This document shows positions 24,795-37,280 of a DNA stretch of 64,000 bases, piece after piece. The DNA comes from Akanthomyces muscarius. Lineage: Eukaryota > Ascomycota > Sordariomycetes > Hypocreales > Cordycipitaceae. The first letter of the stretch is position 1; each line of letters starts with the position of its first letter. The stretch is from positions 62,001 to 126,000 of the forward strand of contig NC_079242.1 of assembly GCF_028009165.1 (NCBI RefSeq), in the 5' to 3' direction. Position numbers and translations under genes: made by a program. The notes beneath the pieces were generated by a model that ran no database searches, was not told where the DNA came from, and worked only from the letters and a program-made list of their open reading frames with translations.

Positions 24795-27698
24795 CTACAA
24801 TAATCCACCTAATCCTCCTCCTAGGCTCCCCGATCCTCCCAATTTTCCGGATCCTCCCAGTTTTCCCAAAGCCCCTAGTCCTCCGAGCACCGTCAGTCCT
24901 GCCAATCCAGGCTGGCAATTCAATGCATAAGCCTTGTCCCAGTCAAAGTCCAGAGGTTTGTAACTTCCAAACTTGAACGACGACTCTAGGGTTTTCTCGA
25001 GCAGCTGATTCAGTCCGCACAAGAGTTCCATCTGCAGGTCTTTCATCAGTTCTGCCTTGTCGGCCACCTGACCATTTGCATGAACCGCAATCCATCTCAA
25101 GCTCTTCCTGAAATAGAGGCCAGCCGCCAATCGGTCCAGGCGCAGTGCACTATTTACCACCGACGTGAGTGGGATTTGCGCCCGTGAAAGAACTTTTTTG
25201 CGCTGCTGTTGAAGGCAATTTTTGCAGGTGACCGCTCCCTTCTTCGAGACAGAGCTGAAGGTGGAGACACTGCCGACGAGATTCTTTTGCTTCAAGTACG
25301 GCACTCCGGCGTCAACTTCGCCGAGGAAGAAGAGCAAGAGGTATGGTCTGCCTTCAAACGCATAACTAAGGAATGAGAAATATCAGCAAAAGGGCAACTG
25401 CAATGTCAAAGGTGGGGGCTCGCTTCTCGAACGTACCGGTTGTAAATCACATTAATGACAGGATCTAATTCTGGTCCGATGAGGTTGAAGCAGTCCTCCT
25501 TGGGTCCATACAACTTGTTGATGTAAACGTGGCTCTTCTCCGGCACAGTGTCCCCATCTTTGTCCGTGATTTCGTCCACGTAGTCATAGCTATAGTTCAG
25601 CGCATCAACCTGCCGGACTCTATTGGAGTTGTAGAAGTCATAGCGATCATCGGACGCGTGGAAAGGAATGAGCTCTCTCTGAGGACTGAATTCGACCTCC
25701 TCGTCCTTCTGGCGGAACCAATTGCTCGGGTTAACAGTCTGCCACAAGTGAAAGATTCTGTCAATGTTGCAGTGATGCAGCCAGAAGACGGGGTCGAATG
25801 CAGCCACTGGCACTGCCGACATGTGGCCGCCACCACCTTGGGTCTTTTCGCCGCCGACATACGTCTGTTGACAAGTTGGAATCAATGAATCGAGTTAACG
25901 CTCATGCCAGATGAATACACTTACGTGTATGTTGTTGTGAACCTGCTCTAGATTCAGGAAGAATTTGACATCGTTAGCTGACGCCTTCTCTTCTTCCGTA
26001 TTCTTCGGTTGGTATTTGGTAGAAGCGAAAGGCACGTATTTCGTAGCATATTCTTCTGTAAGCAGGCGAAAAACTGAATCCCTTAGCGTGCGGTGGTGCT
26101 TTTTCTCAGCTGTGCCCTGCAGCGACGCGTTGACTTTCGCGGCGTCAGACTCGCCCTGAACCCACCGTCGTTCAGGGTCGTCATCTGTGATACTATGGCG
26201 GCTTGTGCCAATGCATTCCTCCCACTGCATGTCATTAGCATTGCCTTTGAGTCATAAAGCCTCAGCTAGTGATACGTACTGGACCGTCATCCGGATCTGG
26301 TTCCTTGATCTGGATACGGTAGTTGCCATATGCCACATCGCCCATCGGTTTGCCACCAGGCATCTGAAATCGATACATGGGGTTGTCCAATATTTCCATC
26401 TGAGGCTCACCATGGCGTTTCCAAGATTTAATCACGCGAATAGTTTTCTCGGAGGCTAATTCAGGAAGTGTTGGGTCGGAAGCCCAGTCCCAATATGGCA
26501 AACGCCAACGACGTGCGGCCGTGATCCATCCGTCTGATTCTTCGACGCGGGTTTTGGCTTCTTCCATCATCAGGTCGCTCACTCGCCGCTATGTCCTGTA
26601 TCAGTCATTAGATCTTCAGTGTAAATGAAGGAATGTACCTCAAATAGCATCATGTATGCGCGATGCCAAGTGGGGAATAGGTCGTCGTTGTGGTGGCAAT
26701 ACCAGCCACCCTGGGCCTGTTCGAGGAGATCGTTCTTTTTGGGGTCGTCGAGTGCAATCACTGGTTTTTCCATGTTCCATGGTACGTTACTTGGCTCACC
26801 GTGAATGGCAGCAATGCGATAGTAGGACAGTTGGTTCTCAGGAGGGAGGCTCTGGAAAGCTCTCATGGCTCGAATAAACAGCGATACCTGAAGTCCTGTT
26901 TCGTGGCAAGTCTTCGACTTTTCGTACCACTTTTGGACGCATTGGCGAACAGGGATCGACTTCTCAGTATCAATCGGGATTGGAGTAATTGGTACAGTAT
27001 CTGCATCCCGAATAAGAACATGTCATGACAGAGCTAGTTACGCCCGGTGTGTGCTCACGGTTGTCCTCGCCAATATCAAGAACGAGGTACCCATTAGCCG
27101 CAAAGATCTCCCACCCGCGGAAGCGAGCACAGAGTCGAACTCCGATGACATTTCCAGGCTGCTAGTGTTAGACATGGATACAGAATTGTCGGTCAGTTTT
27201 CTCTCACATCGAGCCCTTTGACGAGATTGCGTCGCGTGTCAAAAGTTGCTCCCTCCAGCCACTCGAACTCCGTAGTACCGGCTTTGTTCGAGTGACTCGT
27301 AACGACAAGTTCTTGTTCATCGCGGCCCCTCTTTGGAGACGTCGCCTTTTGGTCGCTGAAAATTGCCAACTGGAACCAAGTCCAATTACCTGGCACTAGA
27401 CCGCTGACCGCACCCTGATCGTGCGACTCGGCAAATAGCTTGACCGCGCGAAGCATGCCGATCGTTTCAGCGGTGAGTGGCTAATAGAGTCAATTAGATT
27501 GATTCGAACAAAGATGTATGAACTAACTGGAGTCTTGAACCAAGTCACAGCCCCCAACTCCTCGCTTGATGCACTGACACTGGCTTGTGTCTCGCACTTG
27601 ACGGCATAGCTAGTGTTAATGCGTGGTGGCTGATTCAGCCTGGGAAGCTTTTCGACCTGCGGTCGAGTAAGATGACTAAGGTTATCGAACTGATCCAT
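24795..27698 (-). CDS. tyrosinase (two-copper phenol oxidase) with N-terminal extra domain
   Basis: Type-3 copper enzyme that hydroxylates monophenols and/or oxidises catechols to o-quinones. Eight exons (27528-27698, 27208-27480, 27059-27161, 26639-27000, 26280-26588, 25925-26224, 25437-25864, 24795-25365) join to exactly 838 codons. Residues about 1-180 form a beta-rich domain outside the tyrosinase fold (TWFQLAIFSDQ, VKGLDQPGNVIGVRLCARF). The copper-A region is AIHGEPSNVPW, YCHHNDDLFPTWHRAYMMLFE split after 20 residues here as YCHHNDDLFPT and WHRAYMMLFE; copper B is LEQVHNNIH plus DPVFWLHHCNIDRIFHLW. All expected His ligands in these motifs look present. A C-terminal domain (YLLLFFLGEVDAGVPY) follows, ending in a Gly/Leu-rich tail. 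There is no clear signal peptide, so it is probably intracellular. It lies tail to tail with the PKS and may act on its phenolic product. Confidence 0.92.
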
Positions 27699-30023
27699 TT
27701 TAAGGATTGCCGTATATGGTAGCAGATAGGTATATAGTCGATGTTTGCCTCGAATTGTTGGCCTTGCTTTGGTGGGATGAAACTCACATTTTCCGTCGGG
27801 TCGACCAGGCTTTATATAGAAATTCCCACCTACCTGGACCGTTGCTATTCAAAGCTATAGATTCTTCAATCGAGCAATTACGTGACCTGATACCTGCCAA
27901 GCACGACGTACACGGAGTCTGCACTTTGTGTTCAGCTTGGGCACTAAGAAACTCCCCACGGCTCCAATGGCAGATGCAGTTTAGTCCTGCAGTGTTACAT
28001 GATGTAGTAGCTCTCAGCCAGGCTTTCTCTGTCTTAGTACCGGGCAAGCTCGGCACAAGCTTCATGTGTACAGAAGTATATTGCGTCACGCGTGGTATGG
28101 GACCCTGAAAGAGAACGGCTGTCGGTGATGCCAAGATTTCGGAGGACTAATTGCAGAAAATATACTCAAGACCCGTATTAATACATTTTAAGTAGTGATT
28201 ATTCCGGGTAAAGTCGAAGTATGAAAGACTGGCATTAGCATCCATACAGCAAGGGGGGGGGGACAAAAATAGCCCACCGATTGATTAACATTTCACCCGT
28301 TGATGTGCTGAGTTGTTGCACGAGGTTACATGTTTCCGAGCGGTCCCTCTTCAAATGGCCTTGACTGCCTAGCTTCACATTTGTATTTCTGCCCAAGTGG
28401 CGAGGGCGAGGGTTGCTTCGAGTAACGGCTTTACATGCGGTCAGTCTAAAGCTTCGCATCATCAAGAAATCTGTCAGTGCGACATGGCGAGCAGGCTCGG
28501 CTAGCCTCAGTGTGCTACTGCAGTAGCCCTCCATGATTCTCGGCATATGCCGGCATGAGCGACTTCACGACGATCATATATATGATAACATCCCAGAGCG
28601 GTGACAATACTTAAGCCTGGAGGATTTATATTGAGTGGCTTGCAGAACTTCTCCCGAAATGGCTGAAATGTATCATGAGTTGTCCGCAGTGCTTCTCAGG
28701 CTTACACTGCCGACCGCTCGGCAGTTTTGCCCGGTTGGCATGGCAGCTCCAATTGATTTAGGTGAAAGGGTGGGTTTTGATATACAGCCCATAGCCTATG
28801 GAAACTGACGGCAAGGATGCACACATGTGGGACTGTTTCGGGCGGCCTTAACACTGCCTGGAGTTCAACGGTGTGTCGCCACAAAGCCGGGGAAACAGCA
28901 TTATTACTTTTGCCGCCTTTCATCGTCCGTAGCATCATTTCTTAGCAAATAGTGAAGCGCAAAGCCCCCTCCCGCCTCCACGGATGATCCGTGGCGAGGG
29001 TCACTCTAGAATGTTGCTCATTGGTGAAGAGGATGTCAGCCAGCATCTTTTCGAAAAGTCTCAAAAGAGGGGTAGTCTCTGGCCAGCAGCCATGCCATAA
29101 AGCTACGGTTGTGATGCGTACATGCAGACTTCACAAAACGCATCCTGTACAACTACACTGCAGCTGTGGCTGGCTGAGGCCGGAGCTATATGCAGCCCCT
29201 TGTGCTGGCCCGCATCCTCGTTGGGCCAAGCTTGCATGCTGCAAGTAGAAGTTACTCTCCGTCAATTTCATTTAAATTCGTACCAGTAAATTTCATGGAG
29301 AAAATTAAGCCCTGCATACGCCAACTAAAGCTTGGGGTTGCAGTTCCACCCGTGGTTGCAATGCTATGGGATTGGGGATGGCCATACGGACCACACCCAG
29401 CTTGCATGCCAAGGAAGAGTCACCTCGCCATTCGCTGGTGGATACGCCATAAAGTGAAACTGGAAATATTTCTGAGTGGCCACTCGTGCAATGCACGCGG
29501 CCCAAGCCTAGCAAGGTCAAGGGCGACTAGGATACTGGGTCGGCGCATTGTAGTAACCTTCACTTAGCTCGACCGATGATGTATCCCATCTATTGGTGGG
29601 CTATACGGTAGTTACTGAAATCCAGCCTTTGGGGCCGAACCTGCGGACTGCGATAGATAAAAGGAGGCGGCGCGTCGGGTTTCGCCGTAGAGTTCCAGTC
29701 CGGAGACGCTGCCGTCGGGTTCTTGCCCGGTTGTCGTGGTTGTCAGAGTAGTTTTTTACCATTAACATCGGCGGTGCTGTGATCGTGGTCGCCCTGGTTG
29801 AAAAATGCCACCTCATGTTCTTTTTTGCCACGTCAATTGTTCGTGAAACTCATTGGTAAGTCCAGCTCGGAGTCGCACCTTGCGACAAAGAAGAACAGCG
29901 GGCTTTTGAAAGGGAGGATAATTGGTGCATAACAGCCGTCTCTTTACATTGAGCAGCTTGAATTTATAATACAATACGACAGTTTTAGTACACTTTCCTC
30001 AATTCCCATCACGTATTCCGCTG
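27699..30023. other. intergenic region at right edge of the polyketide cluster
   Basis: 2.3 kb with no supported gene. It contains a run of ten G at about 28253-28262. Several open frames of 70-135 codons on both strands have no domain signature and biased composition. It marks the step from accessory to housekeeping genes. Confidence 0.5.
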
Positions 30024-30998
30024 TTACCACATGGTCTCCTGTACCACCTTCTTCTGCTTGGTGCTCTTGATCTTCTCCTTTCCGGGCACCTTGAAGTACA
30101 AACTCGGCGACTCGCCCGGCTTGAGCTGATGGCTCAAGTACCCTCTATGCGCCGGGTCCCTATAATACTCCATGTCCTCTCTGCTCGTCGGATCTGGCAG
30201 TCTGTAGCGGAACCCCTTGGCCATGTCCAGCACGCTCTCCACGTGTTCCTTGCCCACCGGCAGTGGCGTGGCAGTATTGATTGACTCGCCCGTCAGTAGT
30301 CTCCGGATCGCCAGCTTGGTGTAGTATCGCGTGACAACCTTGCCGCCAGCACCTTCAATTGCAGTGATGGCCGAAGCCGAGATGCGGCTGACCATGACGT
30401 CGATGGGCTGCTTGAGGCACTCGGCGCCGCGGGACAAGATCTTGACGCCATCTTTGACGCTGCCGAGGAGGCCACTCTCGATAAGCTCTTTGGGGGTGAT
30501 TTGCCGAGTCGCGTCGAGACGGCCCTGGTCGATCCAGGACTGGATCTGGTCGAGGTTGACCTGGGAGAGCTGGGCTGCGCGCCTGCAATGGTCCTCATCG
30601 TTAGCTTTTATCTTCTCCTCTTCATAATTGATTCACCGCTGCTGCTGGAGTGAAAAGGAAATAACTTACCAATTGCTAAATCCTTTTCGGCCGTGCTTCA
30701 CAATCAACGGCGTCTGACCACCCTGGAACCAGGGCCTCACGTGGCCATGCTGGCCCTGACCTTTGTGACCGCGTCCTGAGGTCTTGCCGTGGCCTGAGGA
30801 AGGGCCACGTCCAATACGCTTGCGCTCCTTTACGGCGCCCTTGTTCGGTGTGAGGTTGGCCAGGATGGAAATCGTTCGGGACTGGTTCTGCATTGAAAGG
30901 TTGGCGAGGCGCGCTGTGAGTGAAGTAATCTGCGTGGTGATGGGTCGGGCGCGGCACGCAGCCGTAATCGCACTACGCGTAAGCAACCTCGGCGGCAT
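30024..30998 (-). CDS. mrpl10: mitochondrial large-subunit ribosomal protein uL15m
   Basis: Component of the mitochondrial large ribosomal subunit. Exon 1 begins [20 protein letters not shown], an Arg-rich mitochondrial presequence. It then carries the L15 core: [28 protein letters not shown] and [20 protein letters not shown]. One intron (GTAAGT...TTGCAG, around 30590-30670) leads to exon 2 with the L15 C-terminal domain ([38 protein letters not shown]) and a fungal mitochondrial extension ending [11 protein letters not shown]. The upstream in-frame Met residues are less likely because the presequence starts at MPPRLL. Confidence 0.93.
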
Positions 30999-31914
30999 AG
31001 TTTTCGTACTTGCGCCGCTATCGCAATTTGGTTTGATGTGGTTGTGTCGTGTCGAGAAGCTGGCCAAGCATGCAATTGATCGCAGGTCCCCCATGAATTT
31101 TTTTGGGCCAGGGGCGCTGGACCCACCGTGAGCCTCCATTGGCTGGTCCCCTACACGGAGGATGGCCAGAATGTCTAGCGACCACCTCACCTGGAATGCG
31201 CTGTTTTCGTTGAGCACGACAAAGGACATTGATGATAGGTGCAACTCATTCGCAACAAGGATCCATTGATGTCTACATTTCCATCCGTCATCTCCGCAGC
31301 TGTTCCTTTGATACCCATGATTCTTGCATGTAACATTAATATTCGCTATTCCAATTCAACTTCTAATTACAACCAATTCTGGTCCAGGTTTCCGCGTTCA
31401 AACACACAAGTAGTACAAGAAAACCTTGCATTTCCACTCCTCAAGTAAAAAATGTAGCCCGGTACCTATCAACCTTCTTTGGCCGCCCGTCCGCCCAAAT
31501 AAAAAGGTGTTGTCACAAAAAAGTAGTAGTTTCTGTCCAGGAGTGGAAGACCGCGTGATGAATCTGTAAGCAAAAGATTTTTTCCAATCCTAGAAAAGGC
31601 TTGCCAGTAGCCAAATCCATTCAACTCCTCTTCTTTAAAACAGACCCTTATCTGCTTCGAATATGTGCAATGTGGAAGAATAAAACGCCGCGCATTGGCC
31701 TTGATGATGCTTGGGTACGTCTTTGCTGATGGTGCAGAGTGCAACAACTCTTTGCCCAATGAAATTGTCATGAAGGGGTCGAAAAAGACAAGTGATTCTT
31801 TCGCAGGTTATACGCATAAACAAGCAAAAGACACCCAGCGCGGCCTGGGAAATGAAAGAAAACTCCGCTCGTCATGTGGAAAGGATTAGGTCGTTATATC
31901 CAAAGTACGAGAGT
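30999..31914. other. intergenic region, no gene seen
   Basis: Lies between uL15m and the 3' end of the mannosyltransferase, both on the minus strand. It holds the uL15m promoter and the mannosyltransferase 3' UTR. Open frames are short and without motifs. Confidence 0.5.
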
Positions 31915-33638
31915 CTAAGGGCTGGCCCAGCCACCGGCGACGTCGACCCATTCGGCCATGCATGATCCTTCCTTGCCCTCGACGTCAACAATGTCGGTAT
32001 CACAACGGCAGCGGCACCCGACGCCGTTTTCTTGGGGCTCGTCGTACTTGGCCCAATACTCGTCTTCTTCTTGGCGCTTCTTTTCGTCCTTGATGTTGGG
32101 GTCGAGGAAAGGGATCGGAGGGAGTTGTCGGGCCTCGGGAGCATTTGCAGGACAATGCTGAATGGTGGTGTGGCGGTAGCCAATATCGCGGAAGTAGTGC
32201 AGATCGCTGGGACCAAGGAGAGCACCAGCGGCCAGAGAGTGGATAGGTGCGTCACCCCACTATGATTACTCGTGTTAGCTTGCATGCCTTATGATAGCAA
32301 AGACTGTATCGACTTACACGCTCCATCCAGAAGCCGCCGCTGCGGTCGAGCGTCTCAAAAAAGTCTTGATACTCCTTGCTGCGGAACCAACTGAGGCGGG
32401 CGATTTCAAAGTTGGACCAAAAATGGCACATATTGTAACTATCGCCTTCCATGGTCTCAGGGTCGATATCGGGTAGGGCGCCGCTGCCCGGATCGCTCTG
32501 GGCAATCTCCTCTGGCAGCGCGTCCTTGATGACTTCGGGCTGCTTCTTGCGGGGCTCGAGGAACATTTCCCAAAGACCCTTGGAGGTGATGTTGTTGTTT
32601 CGCATGTAGGCGGAGGCGTAGCGGAAGACATTTGGGACAGTCTCGCGGAGTTCCTTGATGGCAATGGTGAAGCCGTACGTCTTTTTCTGCTCAATCATCT
32701 TCAAGAAGGGGTCACTGTCCATGTTAGCATATGGGTGGAATCGAGCAGAGGGCAAATGCGTACTATGTGATATCGCAGAAGTAGGTGATCTCGGGCTCGA
32801 CGCGCCAGTACCACTCATACTTGAGCAGGAGAGGGTGGTTGAAGAAGAAACTAGTTTTGTTAGCACAGATCCGAAAGAAGCACAGCACAGCAAGGGGCAT
32901 ACCCAGAGTAGAAGCGGCACATGAAATGATAGCTTTCGAGTCCACCGTACATGACGGCATTATCACCTTGCTTCGCGATACCCTCCTTGGCGACCTTGGT
33001 ATCGATCCAGTCGGGGTAACCCCACATATCGGGGCCAACCTTGCCAAACTCGACGGTACCTGATGTGTGGTTGCGAATCGTCTCCTTGAAGGTCTCGTTG
33101 AAGTCGCCATCGTTCAGGAAAACGTAGGGGTAGTTGAACCAGCGGTTGAAGTGGCGCTCAACGGACTTGATTGACTGCAGGACGCCATCGAGCTCTTTGT
33201 TTCGGGCGAGGACAACAAATGTAGCGTTGGCCCTGGGTTGCTTGTTGTCGGGCGGTTGACAGCCGGTCAGAAATACTTTGTCGTACTTTTCGCTAATTTT
33301 TCTACAAGCTGTTAGAATCTCTGGCGCACAGTGTGACAAGCGCATGGCACATACCTAATAGCTGGGGGTGCACCAGCTGGGACTAGAATGTTGCCGTTGT
33401 TGTTCGGATGGCGGACGAAGAGCAGCATGATGAGAATGACGACGGTCAGGGGAAAGAGGATGACGACGCCGAGGGGTACAGAGACGGCCGAGTTACCTCG
33501 CAAACGTAGCGGTCTGCGGAAGAATGCGAGGCGAGCAGCCCATCCTTTTTGTTTCGTGCCGCCTCTTTTTTCGTCGAGGGTGGGTAGCTCGAGCTGGGCC
33601 GTAGGGATCATGCGCTTGGCTCTGTGAAAGAGATCCAT
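31915..33638 (-). CDS. KTR/KRE2-family alpha-1,2-mannosyltransferase
   Basis: Golgi type II membrane glycosyltransferase of CAZy family GT15 that adds alpha-1,2-mannose to protein O- and N-glycans. The start MDLFHRAKRMIPTAQ gives a basic cytosolic tail, then a single transmembrane anchor (VPLGVVILFPLTVVILIMLL), then a stem and the catalytic domain. Family motifs include ANATFVVLARNKELDGVL, HFNRWFNYPYVFLNDGDFN, GVGCRCRC near the end, and the strongest hallmark YNMCHFWSNFEIARLSWFRS followed by SGGFWMERWGDAPIHSLAAG, with the nucleophilic Glu in SNFEI. Several introns interrupt the frame (around 33300-33355, 32850-32900, 32720-32765 and 32262-32316). The stop follows VDVAGGWASP at 31915. Confidence 0.93.
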
Positions 33639-34875
33639 GGTGGACGGCGGCGAATGTGTGTATCGCAGACAAGGTGTCAATGAAATCAAAAGCGACAGGC
33701 GTCAATTTGGTCCTTGCTGGCACTATGCGTCTTGAGCGTGGGGCATAGGCGCGAGATGGGAGCTGCTGTGTAAGGTTCAGGGGCAGGGAGCCAGTTGTAT
33801 TATCGCCCGAAGCCTCGAGGTAGGTGTCCGACCTCGCGTAAAGTAGAATCGCAGAGTGTTGCAGATGATGGCATTCAATCAAGTAGCAATGGTGCAGCCA
33901 AGCTTGTCCCGTAAGCTAGAAGGTGATGCCAAGCGGGAGGTGTGGTTAAGGAGGGACGAGGGGCGAGGGGATGAGAGAGCCTTGCTGATCGCCGTTGATG
34001 TCGTCAAAAATTCGAGTCTATAAAACAAGAGGGAGAGAAGAAGAAGAAGAAGAAAGGGTCGCACAAGATTTCGCCAACGGGCAAGAGATAATCTTGCAAG
34101 CTGGACAATCTGGGATACCGCCAAAAGAAGGCCGTTGGAAGGTTGCAGGACAGCAAAGCAGAAAAAAGAGATGAGAGGCAGAGATAGGACAGGGCCTCCG
34201 TACCTACTACTGGTATCCGCAGTGCCGTGGTTCGCTGGGAGCGCGACGGCGCTAGACTCGTTCGGGCGGTTCGATTCAGGTCGAGGGGAAGCGGCTTCGT
34301 TCTTCTTGTTCGGTGAAATCTTCTGTCGTAACTTATCCATGATTTCAATTCATGACCTTTTTTCTTTTTCTTTTGGCTTGCCATCCTTTTTGCCTCCTTT
34401 CACCTTGCTTTCAGTGCAGAATCGCGGAGCCTGTGCGCAAGGTGCCTAGGAAGCCAAAGTAGGTACCTAGTCGTACTGTAAACCTGCAGATAGGGGCCCC
34501 CCCCAGCTGGACTGATGAGAGCCCCTTGGCATCGCTGTAATTAGCCTTCTTCCAGGCCTCTTCCACCCACCTTCAAGGTAAAAATTGGGTCCAAGCATCG
34601 CGCAATTGGCAGATAAAAGTTGGCGCCCGCTAGATTATGTAACACTCAATCGTGAAAACAAGGTCCGCTCAACCCAGTGAATAAAGTATACTGATGGGTC
34701 AGCGACCAGCTTGCTGCTCCTCCGTAGACTCATTTTGCTTTCTTCATCTCTGACCGGGTTTTTATTCTTCTTCTTACTCTTTTAAAGCCAGAAGCCGTGT
34801 TATACCCGAGCATTTACTTCAGTCCTGATTCGCTTCAAGCCCCCACAGGCATTGCCGCCACTATCGAGGCACACC
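33639..34875. other. upstream region with one doubtful minus-strand frame
   Basis: Divergent promoter region of the mannosyltransferase and the DUF4604 gene. On the minus strand from 34340 there is a frame starting MDKLRQKISPNKKNEAASP, which looks like the hydrophilic start of a small protein, with a possible donor GTACGG near 34205. I could not find a downstream exon that makes sense, so it is not called as a gene; it could also be an upstream exon of the mannosyltransferase transcript. Confidence 0.3.
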
Positions 34876-35370
34876 ATGCCAGAAAAGTTCAATTCCAAAA
34901 ACTTGGCCTACACCTCCAAGGCCCCTCCCTTCCTCGCAGCGCTCCAGGCACAAGCAGCAGGCCACGGCGGCCCTGATCCTATCACCGCCGGCCGCAGACG
35001 AGCCGGCAAGAAACGCTCCGACAGCGAAGAGGCTGAAGACGTGCCTTTGGTGGTGGACGAGCGCGGCAATACGCTAGCGCTCGAGGTGGACAAGGATGGT
35101 GAGGTGGCTTCCGGACAGCACGATGGCCCGAGGCAGGCCAACGCCGACAGGGAGGAGGTAGAGGGCAAGAGGGAGGTGAATGTGGCAATATCCATTGGTG
35201 GGAGGAAGAGGAAGGCTGGCAAGGTTGTGGGCGGTGACGAGGCCGGGGAGAACGATGGGAAGAATCTTGTCAAGGGGGAGATGAATGACGGGAAGAAGAA
35301 AGACAGAATGGGCTCCACGAAGCCTAAGAAAAAAGCCAAAACGATCAAGCTCAGTTTTGATGAGGACTGA
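34876..35370 (+). CDS. DUF4604 domain protein
   Basis: Small, highly charged conserved eukaryotic protein of unknown function, likely nuclear given its basic clusters. The start MPEKFNSKNLAYTSKAPPFL is chosen over the ATG 24 nt upstream because DUF4604 proteins begin with this NLxY...PPFL element. The middle is acidic and Gly/Lys-rich, and the end is basic then acidic (STKPKKKAKTIKLSFDED), the conserved C-terminal DUF4604 pattern. A single exon of 164 residues. Confidence 0.82.
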   Translation: MPEKFNSKNLAYTSKAPPFLAALQAQAAGHGGPDPITAGRRRAGKKRSDSEEAEDVPLVVDERGNTLALEVDKDGEVASGQHDGPRQANADREEVEGKREVNVAISIGGRKRKAGKVVGGDEAGENDGKNLVKGEMNDGKKKDRMGSTKPKKKAKTIKLSFDED

Positions 35371-37280
35371 GCAGGCGCTTCCCTCAAGCGTCCCGGTATC
35401 GTTCTTTGGTATCTTGTTGCTCGCACTTGTGCTAGTCAACCGATTTCGCCATTGTGAGCCTCCCAGGCTCACAATGTGACGCCCTGCGCGCAGCCAAGCC
35501 TTAACATTCCCTCTCGAGATGCCTGCCTCGTCTGCCTGCCAGCTATTTAGGCGCTTACGCGACTGTCAGACCCATGGCTGGAGGTTTTCTGGCACATCAT
35601 GCCATGTGACCACACGTTGCATAAAGACAGAACCTCGCTCTCAACCAAAATCCATGCCGTCGGTGACCCAGAACGCATTCCTCGAACAGACAGGCTTTAA
35701 CGCGCTAGAGGCGTCTGTCGAGTGCACAGTGTTACCAATAGAAGCTGGCCAAGAATGTGACCACGGCTACGGAACGCTCCAAGGGCGCATTTGCACTACA
35801 ATAAATGGCAAAATTTACACAGCTGATTTTTCTATGGCGGACAACCCATCTGAAATGAGGTCATGTCTAGGCGACTGAGCTGCTGACGGCGGCATAGTGG
35901 GGTGGTGGAAGTCGCCGCGGACTCGTAGCTCTCAGTGTCAAGAGACAAACGTTGGATCTTGGAAGTTTCCCCATACACTACGTGCATACTCTGCTCGCCC
36001 AGGCTCGGCCAGCGCTGCCAGCTTCGGTAGCAGCTTGCAAAGTCTCATGACAGCAGAAACGCAAATCCGAAAGAGGATGAAAAGCAAGTGTTCGCCTGTC
36101 ATGCCACTGTCCTACCAAGCTTCTGCCACCAACGTGAACTCCAAGCCTGGTTTGGCTGGCAACTGCTGCGGTGACTTTTCATCTTGTCATATCTTTGCAT
36201 TCCACCATTTGCCCGTTCTCTGATTAGAGTAAGTCTGTTCTCTTCCGCTGTCTTCTCGTTCAAATTTCTCGACATCTGTCTTGAAGTGAATACTTCTCCG
36301 ACTCTTGTCATTTTCCGTATCATGCCGGCTTTTCTAGGCTTCTGCACATGCTTTGTATTTGGGACGTATTAGATGCGATCACCTGAGGATGAACTCGTTT
36401 CGACGCCAAGTATCAACAAGCATTAGTTGGGCCTGCCAACACAGCTTCATAGATGCATCTTGGCACGCGCTAGATTACTCCGATGTATGAGCCTCGGAGC
36501 TTAAAGTCTGCCCTGTGTAACCTTTTGTATCCTCTGTCTGGCTTAGTGGCGGAGCCGGTAGGCTTTGAGGGCTGCCTTTCCCAGCACAACTTTTAGATGG
36601 CTAGAGTTTAGCCAATTCGTTTTGAGTTTTGTCAATAACAATGTCCATTTCGGATAGCTTTTCCCGCCTCGAGCACAACAAGTCGCAAGGATTCTCGTTT
36701 CTGACCGCGCGCCAAACGCCGCCAGAGAACAGCAGACAACTGAAGGCTGCCACGAAGCGTACACAGAGCTTCTACTTAGATCGTTCTGGAGAGCTGTCTG
36801 TTATGGGGGAGATGTATCTTCGCGCCTGGGCTGTTGTGAGCTTATTCAAAGCTGCCCCTGGGTCTGTTAGTCGCAAACTGGTCGGGAATTTGTCAATTAC
36901 CTTTTTAATGTCGTGTTGTTGCGTTCGATAGTTCAAGGTATGTGCCTCAAAGAGTAGCCCCTGCAAGCTTCAGGACGCTCCTTGACAAGACGGAGAAGTG
37001 ACTTCTACCACAAGCCAAAGTGGTTTCTGTTCACAGCGGGCAGGCATGTATGTAGGTGGAAGATTCAATTAACAAAGGGGACAAATTCTCCGTATTCTAC
37101 AGTTCACCACTCTCCGCGTGGTGTGCTTTTCCGCGCTCCTTACTTCTATGACACTGAAATCCGCAAAGCGCTTCTCCTGCTACTCTCTATGTCGTCTCCT
37201 TGTACAGTTGTAACAACGTCGTATCCCCGGCGCCACAAAATATCTCAACATTTCTAGCTGAGATTGATTGGGCGATCCGC
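35371..37280. other. intergenic region, no supported gene
   Basis: 1.9 kb between the DUF4604 gene and the 3' end of the COX subunit IV gene. Frames of 60-120 codons occur on both strands, for example at 35519-35878, but show no motif and no convincing splice partners. Confidence 0.45.

Noticed and set aside
28253..28262. Run of ten G residues
   Set aside because: Simple homopolymer outside genes; could be real or an assembly artefact, with no supporting structure.
34004..34384. Minus-strand frames upstream of the mannosyltransferase (MASQKKKKK..., MDKLRQKIS...)
   Set aside because: Low-complexity reading of purine-rich DNA, and no downstream exon continues either one; kept only as a remark in the intergenic entry.
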